A stretch of DNA of 64,000 bases from Mangifera indica (lineage: Eukaryota; Streptophyta; Magnoliopsida; Sapindales; Anacardiaceae), in NCBI RefSeq assembly GCF_011075055.1, contig NC_058139.1, positions 11,739,584-11,803,583 on the forward strand, in the 5' to 3' direction. Each line of letters opens with the position of its first letter. Within the stretch, counting starts at the first letter, position 1. Of this stretch, positions 25,014 to 36,050 are shown piece after piece. The translations under genes were made by a program, and so were the position numbers. The notes below the pieces were generated by a model. The model had not been told where the DNA came from. It did no database searches and saw only the letters and a list, made by a program, of their open reading frames with translations.

Positions 25014-26219
25014 GTTTCCCTCTAAAGCAACTTTCTTAGCAGTTTCCCCTGTTTCAGAAGTCTTCACTTCACACGGTTTGTATGTGCCTTTCTTCCTTCA
25101 ATCTTAGTTTCGTGCTTCCCATTTTGTGCTTGGTCTCTCTTGACTCTTGCAAGATTTTTCTCAGGTACGTACTCTGATTTTATGATTCTGTTTTTATCTT
25201 TACTTAAATCTATGCTTTAATTGCTTACAATTCGTTTCTTTTGATTCTGCTTCTTGTTTTTCGGTTTAGTTTGGTTGTGTCGTATGTGGGGTTTTTTTTT
25301 TTTTTTAATTTTCTTTTGTCTTGTTTATTTGTTGACTTGTGCTTTTGTTGTTTACATGCAATGGTCAATTTCGCCCTCGTTTACTTGGGTTCTTTCTTGT
25401 TATCCAAACAAAACCCACGTTTTCTTATTCATTGAATTTGATGTTATATGTGTTTTTCACTGTTTTGTGTTCTTATTCTTGATGTTTCAGGTACCCTGTA
25501 TTTAATCGTTTGGCCTCTTTATGTTATTTCTTGTTTATGACAAAATTGGGAGAAATTTTTTTGTAATATTATGTGATCTTGTTGATTTTTTTTTTTTTTT
25601 TGGGTAAGAAACAGTAACCCAACTCAGTCAAATGATTAATATCATTTATCATTTATCATTTTAGTTAATTTCTTACACTTTTTATCTAAAACTTAACAAT
25701 TAGGATCATAATTACTTATCACTTTTTTTTTCTTATGTTACAAAAGAATTGAAGCCATGAGTATGGAGTTACTAAATGTTCAATTTGTAGAATATGATTG
25801 ACATTTCAGTTTCTGTTTGTTTTTGGTCTTTTTAATATCTTCTCTGTTTCTTTATCTTTTCAAGTATAAATAAAGGGACAAAATTATTGGAATAAGAAGG
25901 GCCTATGCCAGTAAGTAACGTCTCAATATCCTGTTTGTATACCAATTGGTATTAAAGATTCCTTTTTCGAACTTTTTACCCTTGTATCTACCTTTCTTTT
26001 CTTTCGGTTTCTTTGAAAAGATTTTTTATTATAGAAATTTGTTCTGGTTTTCATTCTGATTGATGTTGCTTCTTTTTTGTATTTCTAGATAATACTTGAC
26101 AACCTGTCTAGATTGTAACTGTTTATACCACCATAGCAATCTCACTGAAAGTCTTTCTTGATTTATCCAGGAACATTTATTGATTACTTTACAGATTCAG
26201 TTAGGATTCTACTTTAAGA
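25014..26219 (+). other. Probable 5' leader exon and leader intron of the SNAP33-type gene
   Basis: The sequence just after the duplicated arm is CT-rich and leader-like. TTTTTCTCAG followed by GTACGTACTC, with the donor at 25165, looks like the 3' end of a non-coding first exon. The intron would run to an acceptor just before the ATG at 26220. The exact acceptor is uncertain. Open frames at 25.24-25.5 kb are T-rich intron sequence, not genes. Confidence 0.45.
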
Positions 26220-28346
26220 ATGTTTGGCTTAAAGAAATCTCCCATAAGGGTTGGTAAGCATAACTCAGCTGATCTTGGATATCAGGCTTCCTCTTGCTCC
26301 AAACCTTACGACTCTGACAATGAGTTTGACAATAAGCAGACTCTTAAACCCTCAAAAAGGACTTCTTCTGAACCCAACCTAACCACTCCAAATATGAGCA
26401 CTAATCCTTTTGATGATGATGAGATAAGAAAGACTTCTCCTAGATTCTCTTATTCACATAATGCAGCTGCCAGAAACAGATACAAGAATGATTTCCATGA
26501 CTCAGGTGAAATAGAGAACCAGTCAGTGCAAGAATTGGAGGACTATGCTGTTTACAAGGCCGAGGAGACTACAAAGTCAGTGAACAGTTCTCTGAAGATT
26601 GCTGAAGAGATAAGAGAGGATGCTACAAAAACTTTGATCACGTTGCATCATCAGGGTGAACAAATTACCAGGACACACCACAATGCTGCTGACATTGACC
26701 ATGATCTTAGTCGGGTATAGATTTTTGTTTTTAAGTTAAACAATTAATTACAAACGGTATATAACTCATGAAAGATATACTCCCCTTGGTTTTTTTTCTT
26801 ATGATATGCACATTAACACTGTTAATCTGGCCCAGGACTTTATGGTGGTATTAAGAAGCAATTAACAAAAATGAAAAATCTTGTTCCTTTAGTCATAAAT
26901 TTAAAGCAATTCATTTACCTGTACCTTCTATTTTTTTTCTCATTAGTATCGGCAATTTTATGCCTGTTGCTGATTGCTAATAAGTCCTTGTCTGGTACCC
27001 TCATCAAACTGATTTGCAGACTCAAAAAGAAGAGGGAATAAAGACATGAAAGTTCTGAAATTATATTGCTGTTTAAAACAAGAAGATATGCAATATGAAC
27101 TAATCATTTCCTAGTTGTATATTTCTAGGCTGACCTAAAAAGAACTTTATACTTTTTCTTTTTTCCTGCTTTGAATTGATTGTATGGATTATTGAAAACA
27201 TTTTATGATTGTTCAATGCTAATATCAGGGTGAGAAGCTTTTGCGAAGCCTTGGGGGCATGTTCTCTAGGACTTGGAAGCCAAAGAAAACCTGCCCAATC
27301 ATGGGCCCTGTCATAACAAGAGGTTTATTTTTCTTCCTCTACTCCTTATGATCCCCTCTGCTTATTGTGCTTTTTCAAAAGAATAAATTATACTACATTG
27401 GTTACTAGACTCATATCTGGAGAAAGAAGATTGATGGAGGTCCTTTCATATTTGTTTGTTCGTGCATTCGTTTGTTTGTTCATTAATTTTCTTGCTCTTC
27501 TCAATCTTTTCGCTAGTGTACAGCATGTGTTATGTGCTTAGTTGTGCAGATGATCCTGTCCAAAGGAAGGGTAACCACATGGTTCAGAGGGAGAAGTTGG
27601 GACTAAGTCATGCCTCCAGGGGACCAGCAAACACACAAGCACCTTTGCATGAGCCAGCAGATGCTTATCAGAAAGTTGAGGTTTGTTTTTTTTTTTTCAT
27701 TATTGAAGCAATATTCTTCAGTAGGAAACGAAATTATCCATTCCATTTCACTTGAAAAGATGCTTTTCATCATTCAGTTTCTTAGTTGGTGATGGTTACA
27801 GTATGAACAGAATTTATGGCCCCATTCAATAGAAATTAGATTTGATTTATAACATTTTGTGCTGCCATGCACGTGTATTTAGACTTCTATCTCATTGTCA
27901 TTATTTTGTTTTGGAGTGAGGAACAGGTGGAAAAGGCAAAGCAGGATGATGCACTTTCAGAATTAAGCAATATATTGGGAGATTTGAAAGATATGGCTAT
28001 CGATATGGGGTCTGAAATTGATAGGTCAGTTGTGTTGATTTGCCCACACAAATTCTTTTATAATGTTTCAAGTCTTTTTGCATCTCTTGCTTATCTCTCA
28101 TGTTGAAATGTTTGGTTGGATAAAGTATGCTTCTTGACTTGTAAATTTTTTTGAGGGATTATCTGGGTAGATCCTCAGCCTTATTTAGCATACAAGGCTG
28201 TTGAACCTCAGATATCTAACCATGAATTCAACTTATCTTGCTGCAGTCAGAACAAAAAACTGGATAATATGCAAGATGATGTGGATGTGATAAATTTCCG
28301 AATGAGAGAGGTGAATGCATGCGGTCGTCGTTTGCTCGGAAAGTAG
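26220..28346 (+). CDS. SNAP33: SNAP33-type t-SNARE (SNAP25 family, Qb+Qc)
   Basis: Five exons: 26220-26714, 27229-27322, 27550-27680, 27927-28024 and 28247-28346. They total 918 nt, or 305 residues, the normal size of plant SNAP33 proteins. The N-terminal 100 residues are polar with a TNPFDDDE motif. A Qb SNARE helix follows at about 110-190 (LEDYAVYKAEETTKSVNSSL, then HHNAADIDHDLSRGEKLL). A basic linker (TWKPKK) and a C-terminal Qc helix at about 235-305 (LSNILGDLKDMAIDMGSEID, then QNKKLDNMQDDVDVINFRM) end in GRRLLGK. Such proteins pair with syntaxins such as KNOLLE or SYP121 and a VAMP at the plasma membrane or cell plate, in exocytosis, cytokinesis and defence secretion. Like plant relatives it shows no cysteine cluster in the linker. 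It lies wholly in the spacer of the LYRM4 inverted duplication. Confidence 0.95.
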
Positions 28347-29452
28347 TCTTTCATATATGCTTAGTCTGCTGATACAGTCGCTGCCATCCACATACAGATT
28401 TGTATTTCTGTGTCTTCATTTTCAATAATTCTTTTCTGATTTACACTATTTACGTCTTTCTCTTTTCTTTTGTGGGCTTAAACATTCGACAACTCCAAAG
28501 TCCAAAGTGAAACTACAAGGCACCAATAAACACCATCAATAACACCAACTACATCTCGTAGAATTTTCCCCCCAAAACCAACTGGAGACCGCCTTCAAAT
28601 GTTCACCTTGCAAGGAATTAACACACAAGCAAACCATTTCTACTAATAATCACAATTTTCTTTTCAAGTACTTCATCACATCATACCCAGCTGCTGCTTT
28701 GTGATCATTCTAGTAGGATTAGTCTCAAAAGAGAGTGATACTATATATATTTATTTTAGATATACAAATGTGCACATACTTGTATGTGTTATAACATAAT
28801 TGGATGTTATTTTATCCTTGATTCAAAATTATCTACTCATATAATAAGACATATAAGTGTATATATATTTGTATACCTAAAGTGGATATACATAGTTTTA
28901 TTGCTTAAAATAAATCTTGGAAAACAACATAGAGCTACAATGGAAATTCACAGTGCGATACAATAAACTAAAATACATGAGATGAAATTAGCATGCCCAA
29001 CAATTCTATATTTTCTTCATTGAGGATAGGACTTGAGAAATCAATGAGAAATTCATGTCAGCAATCATCCACTAGCTATGGAACACTCCTTATTCAGCCA
29101 CTATTAAAGAGGGAGACAAATACTTTCACTGCAATCATGTATAATCAAGATACTTCCTATTTGCATTACAATAATATCAGACTTTTATCCCTAAAGAATT
29201 CCAGACAGCCTCCTGCAACTGAAAATTTTCTTCCATTTCAGGAGAGCAAGAACAAAAAAATCCCAGCAAAGAATTCTGTTGTATATACACAATGCAGCAA
29301 TTACAGCAGCAAACTTAAAATCTTTGTTCTTGCACTACGAGCAAATAATTTCTCTATCCCCATTCTACAATGACGATAGAATTTAATTAGCTATTCATCT
29401 GACAGTAAAAGTTTAAAAGACCCTATCTTCCAATATTCTAAATATGATTATG
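28347..29452. other. SNAP33 3' region and spacer end
   Basis: Positions 28347 to about 28500 look like the 3' untranslated region. The rest is AT-rich. An open frame of 126 codons at 28993-29373 shows no domain, no homology I recognise and unremarkable composition. It overlaps the likely 3' side of the minus-strand LYRM4 copy, so I do not call it a gene. Confidence 0.4.
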
Positions 29453-30097
29453 TGCTACAGCACAGAATTATTCCGATTTTTACATTCAATAAAATTTACA
29501 CCTAACATTTCCTATCTTCTCTATACTCATATTGTTATAGTTCAAACAACCAAACAATGATTCGAAGGAGAAGAACTATATCAAACCGCGGTGTTATTCA
29601 AAGCAAGAGCAATAACTCATAATTTTCCGCCGTTCATCAATTAAAAAAACAAAAACCTCAGAGTATCAAAATAAATAACAATTAGGATTAAAACTGTAAA
29701 ACCTAGATAGAAGTAGTATCAAGTTCCATGACGCTCTTAACTTTGGGGGCGTAGAGAGAGTACACAAGAGACTGTCGTTTTGCGACGGCCAACTGGCTCT
29801 TCCCCTCCCGATAAGCCGACGATATCGACTCTGAGTCGGTTAGGTCCTTATTCTCGCGGAACCCGTCGATAGTACAGCGCTTCGTGTACTCTCTTATGTT
29901 GTAGTCGGGAAACTCACGCGCCACGCGTAATAGCGACCGATACAAACCTAATATATCGGTTCTAGTGGGTGCTGCTACGCCGGAACACACCATCTCTAAT
30001 CGCTGCGCCGGAGCTGGGGTGGAATTCGGCTCTTCTCCGCTTCTGGATTTGTCTGCAAGAGAATAACCGATTTATGGTTTTAGTAATACGCACCGTT
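29453..30097 (-). repeat. Right arm of the inverted duplication carrying a LYRM4-type gene
   Basis: Reverse-complement counterpart of 24389-25013. It contains a 20-base leader segment, around 30060-30080, that the left arm lacks. Upstream of the arm (beyond 30097) the sequence has nothing in common with the left copy's upstream region, so the two genes have different promoters. Confidence 0.92.
29703..29993 (-). CDS. ISD11/LYRM4-type LYR-motif protein (copy B)
   Basis: An intact 96-residue frame with the same LYR motif at residues 17-19, differing from copy A at two residues. R40 is Cys here, in the conserved dipeptide after EYTK, and N84 is Lys. The Arg pair after EYTK is also present in human ISD11 (YAVRRIRD), so the Cys may weaken this copy, while its Lys84 matches what I recall of plant relatives. 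A Mutator-like MITE begins about 230 bases upstream of the start codon (30226). Expression of either copy cannot be judged from sequence. Confidence 0.88.
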   Translation of the reverse strand: MVCSGVAAPTRTDILGLYRSLLRVAREFPDYNIREYTKRCTIDGFRENKDLTDSESISSAYREGKSQLAVAKRQSLVYSLYAPKVKSVMELDTTSI

Positions 30098-30225
30098 TTT
30101 GGTCCCTGGTTACGCGTGTTTTTATTATCACAAGAGAAAGCAAAACAGACACGTTTTTACGTTAGTGTGACAAATTAAAGGGTAAGGGTTTATTCCCATA
30201 TAAAGTTTACTCTTTTTTTTTTTTT

Positions 30226-30828
30226 GGCCAAAAGGACAACTTCCCACCCAAGGTATCTTCTCTACATTTCCCACCCGTTAACTTTGAAAAGTCTATTTAC
30301 CTACCCATAGACTATTAAAAAAAACAGATTCAAGGGCAAAATCATCATTTTATCTGTAATATTAAAAATAAATTAATATTTAATCTTCTTTCCCCCCCCC
30401 CCTAACCCCTAAAAACTAACCAATTTCCCCTAGGTCAAGTTTTGAAAAATAGCATTCCCCCCCTTAGAGTGTAGTTTTCAATCCCCGACACCAAATCCAG
30501 TGCCATTTCCTACAACGAAGCCTTCCCGAGGCACCGCAATGCTCTGATGACCTCTCTTCTCTCCTCTGGAACGTTGATCATCATTGGGGATGGTGTCGGG
30601 GATTGAAAATTAAACCCTAAGGGGGGGGGGGGAATGCTATTTTTCAAAATTTGGCCTGGGGAAAAATGGTTAGTTTTTAGGGGTTAGGGGGGAAAAAGAG
30701 ATAAAATTTTAAGGAGTTAGGGTTCCGTTAAATTTAACTGCTCATGAGTGAGTATTTGGTATTTTCAAAGTTAAAGGGGAGAAACTTGAGAATGCAACAT
30801 ATCTTGGGTGGGAAATAGTCCTTTGGCC
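30226..30828. mobile_element. Mutator-like MITE, 603 bp, fold-back
   Basis: The ends are GGCCAAAAGGACAACTTCCC and, inverted, AATAGTCCTTTGGCC. It sits in poly(T), so a T-only target duplication fits but proves nothing. Left and right halves are complementary well past the termini. On the left, CAATCCCCGACACC follows a C-run; on the right, GGTGTCGGGGATTG precedes a G-run. Two near-pure homopolymer runs (C near 30395 and G near 30620) flank the centre. Confidence 0.75.
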
Positions 30829-30834
30829 TTTTTT

Positions 30835-31558
30835 TTTAGTTTTTATTTATTATTTTTTATAAATTTAAATATTTATTTATAAATTAATAAAATTTACTAG
30901 TTTTGGTAAAATTATTATTTAACTAGTTATATCAAAAAATTAAAATTTTATTTTATTTTTTTTCTAAATTTTAAAAACTAGTAATTTTTCTTCAAATTAA
31001 AGTTTTAAAAAATTATATTTTCCCTCGTAGAGTTTCAAATTTTCAATGAGTTTTTCTTGCAAACATCCACCTTCCTCAACGCTCTCCCAACAAAGTCTTT
31101 TACTTTCCAACGTTGTCTCTCTTTCTCGATCATCTCTTGATGCACTGTTCATCATCATCTAGACGACGACGAATCATTCAAATGAGGATGATTCATCTTC
31201 AAACCAATCATTCATCTAGACAACAATGAGCAGTGCATTAGGGGATGATTTGGAAAGAGAGACAACATCGGCGAAAGAGACACTTTGCTAGGAGAGTGCT
31301 AGAGAAGGTGATTGTTTGCCGAAAAAACTTACTAAAAAATTAAAACCTTAGGGAAAAAATATAACTTTTCAAAACTTTAACTTAGGGGGAAATTGTTTGT
31401 TTTTAGAGTTTAAATAGGAAAATGTGATAAAATTTTAAAATTAACGGATTTGATTAATTTTAACCGTTTGTAGGTGAATATTTGAGTTTTTAAAAAATAA
31501 TGGTGAATATTATGAAGAGAGTAAACTTTGGTGGGAATAAATCCTTTGGCCTTAATTA
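30835..31558. mobile_element. Degenerate GGCCAAA-type MITE
   Basis: The right end (ACTTTGGTGGGAATAAATCC, then TTTGGCC ending near 31554) and the subterminal sequence (TTAACCGTTTGTAGGTGAAT) match the family. The left end is eroded and its start is approximate. The centre is palindromic: GATGATTCATCTTC against GAATCATTC-type pieces and GTGCATTAGGGGATGATTT near 31.14-31.26 kb. Confidence 0.5.
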
Positions 31559-31742
31559 AATTTTTCCAACCCAAGGTTTGCTCCAAAACCTTTTCCACCC
31601 ACCCAATGCATAAATCATACTCTCCAACCCAAAATGTAACTCCCAAAAAAAAAAAAAAACACTAATGCTATAAAGGGTAAAATAATAATTTTACTGTCCA
31701 AAAATTTAAAAAATTAAAAAGAATAATCTTACGTTTTAAAAA

Positions 31743-32521
31743 GGCCAAACGACTATTTCCCACCCAAGGTATGTTGAAATGTCAAGTTTCCACCTTTTAT
31801 CTTTGATAATACCAAACACCCACTCATGAGCAGTTAAAATTAACGGTGGTAAAGATAAAATCATCATTTTCTCTATAATATTAAAAATAAACTAAAATAT
31901 AAGCTATTTTTGCCCCTCTAAACTTTAAAAACTAAAATTTTCTCTAAGTTTAAGTTTTGAAAAATGGCAGTTTCACCATAGGGTTTCTTTTTGAAATCTC
32001 TGGCAACATCTCCGGCTCCGTTGCTGACAGCCTCTCCCTCTTGAAGCATCATCTTCTTTCGGAGATTTCTTTCCTCCTATTTGAAGCTCCGATCGGCGTC
32101 GCAGACACCTTCCCAGAAGAAGACCTCTAGGAAGACGACAACTTCGTCTTCGTCTGGGAAGACGAAGTTTTTCGTCTTCATCTTCCAAGGCGTCTCTGAC
32201 ATCGATCGGGGCTCCAAATGGGAGGAAAGAGATCGCCCGAAGGAGATGATGCTTCGGGAGAGAAAGGCCGTCGACAATGAAGCCAGAGATGTCATTGGAG
32301 ATTTCAAAAGGAAACCCTAGGGTGAAACTGCTATTTTTTAAAACTTAGATTGGGAGAAACTTTTAGTTTTTAAAATTTAAGGGATAAAAATAGATAAAAT
32401 TTCAAGGGGTTAAGGTTCCGTTAATTTTAACTGCTCATGGGTGGGTGTTTGGTATTATCAAAGATAAATGGTAGAAACTTAACATTTCAACATACCTTGG
32501 GTGGGAAATAGTCCTTTGGCC
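31743..32521. mobile_element. Mutator-like MITE, 779 bp, perfect 9-bp target duplication
   Basis: It begins GGCCAAACGACTATTTCCCA and ends with the inverted form (AATAGTCCTTTGGCC). It is flanked by identical 9-mers TTTTAAAAA at 31734-31742 and 32522-32530. Terminal inverted similarity extends at least 130 bases inward. The GC-rich centre holds CTTCGTCTTC/GAAGACGAAG hairpins near 32140-32180. Open frames on both strands at 31.97-32.32 kb are by-products of this palindrome. Confidence 0.9.
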
Positions 32522-32917
32522 TTTTAAAAATGATAACTTAACCTTTTTATGAGTTTCAAAACTTATAATTTAGTTAATACTATTCAAGTTTAAAAACTCT
32601 AGCTTCCATTTTTTGAATGAAATCTTACCATTGCCACTATTTTTGCAGTATTACCATCATCACAATCATCTCAACAACCTACAATCCTTGTAATCTTTTT
32701 CAATCACAGAAGCAAATCTCATGTCTAATCAAAGTGCACAGTTAGGTGCAATATGGACGTCTAAAATCAAGCCTATAACAAGATTGGGTCATTACCATCA
32801 AAATGTAGGTTGTGTACCAATTCATCAATTCCATAAATATGTCAACCTCAAAGTGTATGCCTTGGATGACTCATAGTAGATCAACTTTACCACAAACCCA
32901 ATGTTATGTTTTTTAAG
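32522..32917. other. Gene-free interval between MITE and dispersed repeat
   Basis: Nothing recognisable as a gene. A single-copy-looking sequence joins the MITE to the right dispersed repeat. Confidence 0.4.
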
Positions 32918-33452
32918 TTGATTAGAATATATATCTACAAAAAATTTTACATAATTAGTAATAATTACATCAATATTGCTTACTTTTCTTTATAAAGAAA
33001 TAAGTGAATATTACTTTATCCATGAACTCCATGAATAAAAATGTTTGCCGGCAATCGTCTCATAAATAGCATTTAGTAGTGCACATGGCCACCTGTGGTC
33101 ATCCCTCGTGGTCACATTGTCTCATATGGTCATTGGCAAATAGGAAATAAAGGTGGTATCAATTGTTGTCTAATCAAGGTGAACTCTGTCAATGGCCAAC
33201 TATTGATGACAACATAGCATGCCCAGGTAACCATCCAAATTAGACTTGTCATAGGCTAGGTTGGATCGAGTCATGCCTAATTTCACATAGTCCACCATGC
33301 CATAAGCCATGTTGGTGCGTTGTTGCTAAACCAATGCTTAGGACATGACCCATAGCCCTTAGGTCAAGCCTTCACAAGCTTTTCATAAGTTTGACCCATC
33401 CAAAATTAATTTTTAATACATGTTTTATATATTTTTAATTTTTTTAGTATTT
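32918..33452 (-). repeat. Dispersed repeat, right copy (inverted relative to 20668-21202)
   Basis: Reverse complement of the 20668-21202 repeat, with scattered substitutions that make it more diverged than the LYRM4 arms. Its inner boundary (32918) joins unique sequence rather than a MITE, unlike the left copy. Confidence 0.85.
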
Positions 33453-33887
33453 TCAAACCCAGATGTGTCTTTATACATGTTTTGTATTTTCAAACCCAGA
33501 CCTATACCCAGATGTGTTTTTTATATTTTCCATGACCTCATTTATCCAATTTTTGACACTTCAGTCCTTTCTTTTCTTTTTTTTTTTTTTTTTCCAAGAG
33601 AAAATCCTGGTCTACAAGGACAAAACAGATTGAATAGGTGGCAAATTTGCAGGAATGGAGACTTTATTGTATGAGCAAAGTGTAAAGAGAAAACAGACAG
33701 AAAATGAAGTGACAAAGAGAAACTAACAAGTGTGCATAGTGTTTATAGAAAGTCTTAATGGTTCAAAAGACCTTGGAGTATTCTTGAATGTGTAAAAGAA
33801 TGAATGAAATAATAAGCAGAGAATTTTTCTGTACACTCTTGAATTTTATTGAATAACTGGTTAAAGCATGGCCAGGGACCAAGAGGG

Positions 33888-35420
33888 TCAGTTAGAGATT
33901 AAGCCAACAAGTGCTTCATGCTTGTGGCTGCTAGCTATCCACCATGGCTTGGATCCCAGATGAGCATTGCTGCTATCTTCTTCAACGGGAGCAGGCAGAT
34001 TAAGATCAAGAATGCTTCGAATTTCGGGTATTGGTTTTTCAATAACAATGGTTGGATTGTTCCTAGCTTCATTGGCATTGATTAAATGGGATCTCTTGTG
34101 ACCACCCAATGCTTGGCCTGATGAGAAAACTTTTAGGCAAATTGGGCACTCATGCCTTTTCTTTATTGCCCCATAACTTGTGTCAGCTCTCTCATCACAA
34201 TCTGCAATTGAGTGATCAGTTTCAGTCTCATTGATCATGGAATTGATGATCTTACTATCTGGTGTTGGGTCAGGGGAGAGTTCTGTTTCAATACTAGTCT
34301 CGCTGCTATTGATTTTCGAAGCGAATTTGATCTTTTTATGGCTAGCTCTATGACCACCAAGAGCTTGGTATGAATGGAAGATCTTGTTGCAAGTAGTACA
34401 CTCAAATTTGCTTCTCTTTTGAGAATGCTTGTGGAGTTCAGTTTCCAAAACATCAGTTGTTGATGAATCAGGAAGCTTTTTCTTGTTCGAATTGAACTTA
34501 TTACTGGAACCCAATTGAGCGTGATCTGATTCAGTTTCCTTCACTGAATTTCTCCCCAATTCAACTTCAGAATTTTCATCTCCATATAGATAATGCAATT
34601 GTGACTTCTTTGTTCCATCTTTCTCGACAAATCCATCAACAGAATACTCAGAGTGTCTCCCTTCAAATTGGAAGTTCTCTGAATCTACAAAACCAGACGT
34701 CGACTTCTTTTTGAGCATTTTCAACTTCACAACCTCATCAACACTACAAACAGAATTCTTAACCTCATTTTTAGCTTCGAAATACTCAGAATTATTATTA
34801 GAAGATTCAGCAATAGAATTCAACCCACCTCTAGGGCCTACATCCCTCGAAAGCATCATCAAGCACATAGCAACCTCTTCTTGTTCTTGTTGAATCTCAG
34901 ACACAGAAAAGGACCTCGCAGTGACCATGTACCTTGTTCTTCGTTTTGATCGCCTTTTTCGATTTGGAGCAGCAGTCTCATTATCAGATTGGCTATCCAT
35001 CACCAGCTTCTCATTACCAATAGTCCAGGAGTCTTGATCCTCAAAGCTGGTGTCTTTCTCTGATTGAGTAGAGTTCATGTTACCAACAGATGCTTTCCAA
35101 GAATGATGCCCTTTTCCACTACTCTCTTTGCAAAACTTGTCATAGATTGAACTTTCTTCATTCGAATCTGCAAGTCTTCTGGTCTTCTTGGGATTCTCTC
35201 TGAGACCATAACCAGGGGTTTCAGAGTTCCCGTAGGAGCCAATATTATTATTAACAAACGATGAGAGCTTCTTCTTCTTACTCAACTTACCAAAATCTGT
35301 AATTTCAGCTGAATTGTTGTTGATCATATGAGACCTCATGTGACCACCTAAGGATCTACCACAAGGGAAACTTTTGCTGCAGAACTTGCAGACATGCTTA
35401 AATTCTCGATCTTCTTCCAT
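33888..35420 (-). CDS. Three-finger C2H2 zinc-finger repressor, ZAT1/ZAT4/ZAT9 type
   Basis: A single-exon gene for 510 residues, taking MEEDREF at 35420 as the start. A longer frame from 35447 adds nine residues that are not typical. Finger 1 lies at residues 11-31 (CKFCSKSF...[10 protein letters not shown]). A basic nuclear-localisation-like stretch (KRRSKRR) is near 155. An L-box-like segment ([15 protein letters not shown]) is near 180. Fingers 2 and 3 with the plant QALGGH signature lie at about 341-361 and 425-445. A C-terminal EAR motif (LDLNLP) is at 471-476. This order matches the three-fingered C1-1i/ZAT class, which are DNA-binding repressors in stress and developmental control that recruit co-repressors through the EAR motif. 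Plant members are usually intronless, as here. Confidence 0.93.
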   Translation of the reverse strand: MEEDREFKHVCKFCSKSFPCGRSLGGHMRSHMINNNSAEITDFGKLSKKKKLSSFVNNNIGSYGNSETPGYGLRENPKKTRRLADSNEESSIYDKFCKESSGKGHHSWKASVGNMNSTQSEKDTSFEDQDSWTIGNEKLVMDSQSDNETAAPNRKRRSKRRTRYMVTARSFSVSEIQQEQEEVAMCLMMLSRDVGPRGGLNSIAESSNNNSEYFEAKNEVKNSVCSVDEVVKLKMLKKKSTSGFVDSENFQFEGRHSEYSVDGFVEKDGTKKSQLHYLYGDENSEVELGRNSVKETESDHAQLGSSNKFNSNKKKLPDSSTTDVLETELHKHSQKRSKFECTTCNKIFHSYQALGGHRASHKKIKFASKINSSETSIETELSPDPTPDSKIINSMINETETDHSIADCDERADTSYGAIKKRHECPICLKVFSSGQALGGHKRSHLINANEARNNPTIVIEKPIPEIRSILDLNLPAPVEEDSSNAHLGSKPWWIASSHKHEALVGLISN

Positions 35421-36050
35421 TGATGATATGCAGAACCACAAATTCAAAGGAAAAACTCAAAGCACAGAGATCAGATAAAGCAAATGAAAAGTAGTTCAAA
35501 GAATTTGACACAATGCTAAAAAAACGGAGTTCCCAATGATAAAAACAACACACCCAGATCAGAAAATCAAGAAAGAAGGTGAAATTGAGTGAGGAAATTG
35601 TATGAGAACAAGATCTGTTTATGTTTGAACAAGAAAGTAGCAGGTAGTGAGTTAGTAAATATAAGTAGTACCAACAGCTAGCTTTTCTCTCACACACTAG
35701 CTTTTCTTGTGGTAGCTATGAAAGTTGAAGAAAAAATCAAATATGGAACTTTGTTGCTAATGATGGCGATGAACAAGCCAAAGAATAAAAATTAAAGGAG
35801 GACAAGGAGAGAAACACTAAGTGGAGTGAGCGTTTCTTTCTCAATTTCTCTCTCTTTCTCTACAATTTTCACTATTTTTAGGAGGAGAAATCCATGCATG
35901 GAAGCAAAGATAAAAAAGAGGTGTAAAGAAGAGAAAAGATAATAGCACGTGTCCTCAACTGAGAATCCTACGCCTCTACAAATCCAACGACTTACATTTC
36001 TCCATTTCAACTAAACTATTCCTTCCTTTGTCTTCTTACACACAAACAAA
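35421..36050 (-). promoter_or_regulatory. 5' leader and promoter region of the ZAT-type gene
   Basis: Read on the minus strand, this is CT-rich leader-like sequence. Further upstream are TCTCTCTTTCTC runs (around 35850) and a CACGTG G-box (35945-35950), a common plant promoter element bound by bZIP and bHLH factors. No TATA position is assigned. Confidence 0.4.

Noticed and set aside
25241..25505. Phe/Leu-rich short frames upstream of SNAP33
   Set aside because: T-rich intron of the 5' leader; hydrophobicity comes only from T-rich codons.
28993..29373. 126-codon plus-strand frame between SNAP33 and LYRM4 copy B
   Set aside because: No domain or family resemblance; position fits the 3' flank of copy B; length is possible by chance.
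24000..30300. LYRM4 copies as processed retrocopies
   Set aside because: No poly(A) tail or target duplication, and the arms include non-transcribed-looking 3' flank in both copies, so a DNA-level inverted duplication fits better.
31973..32320. Arg/Ser-rich frames on both strands
   Set aside because: Same cause: GC-rich fold-back core of the MITE at 31743-32521.
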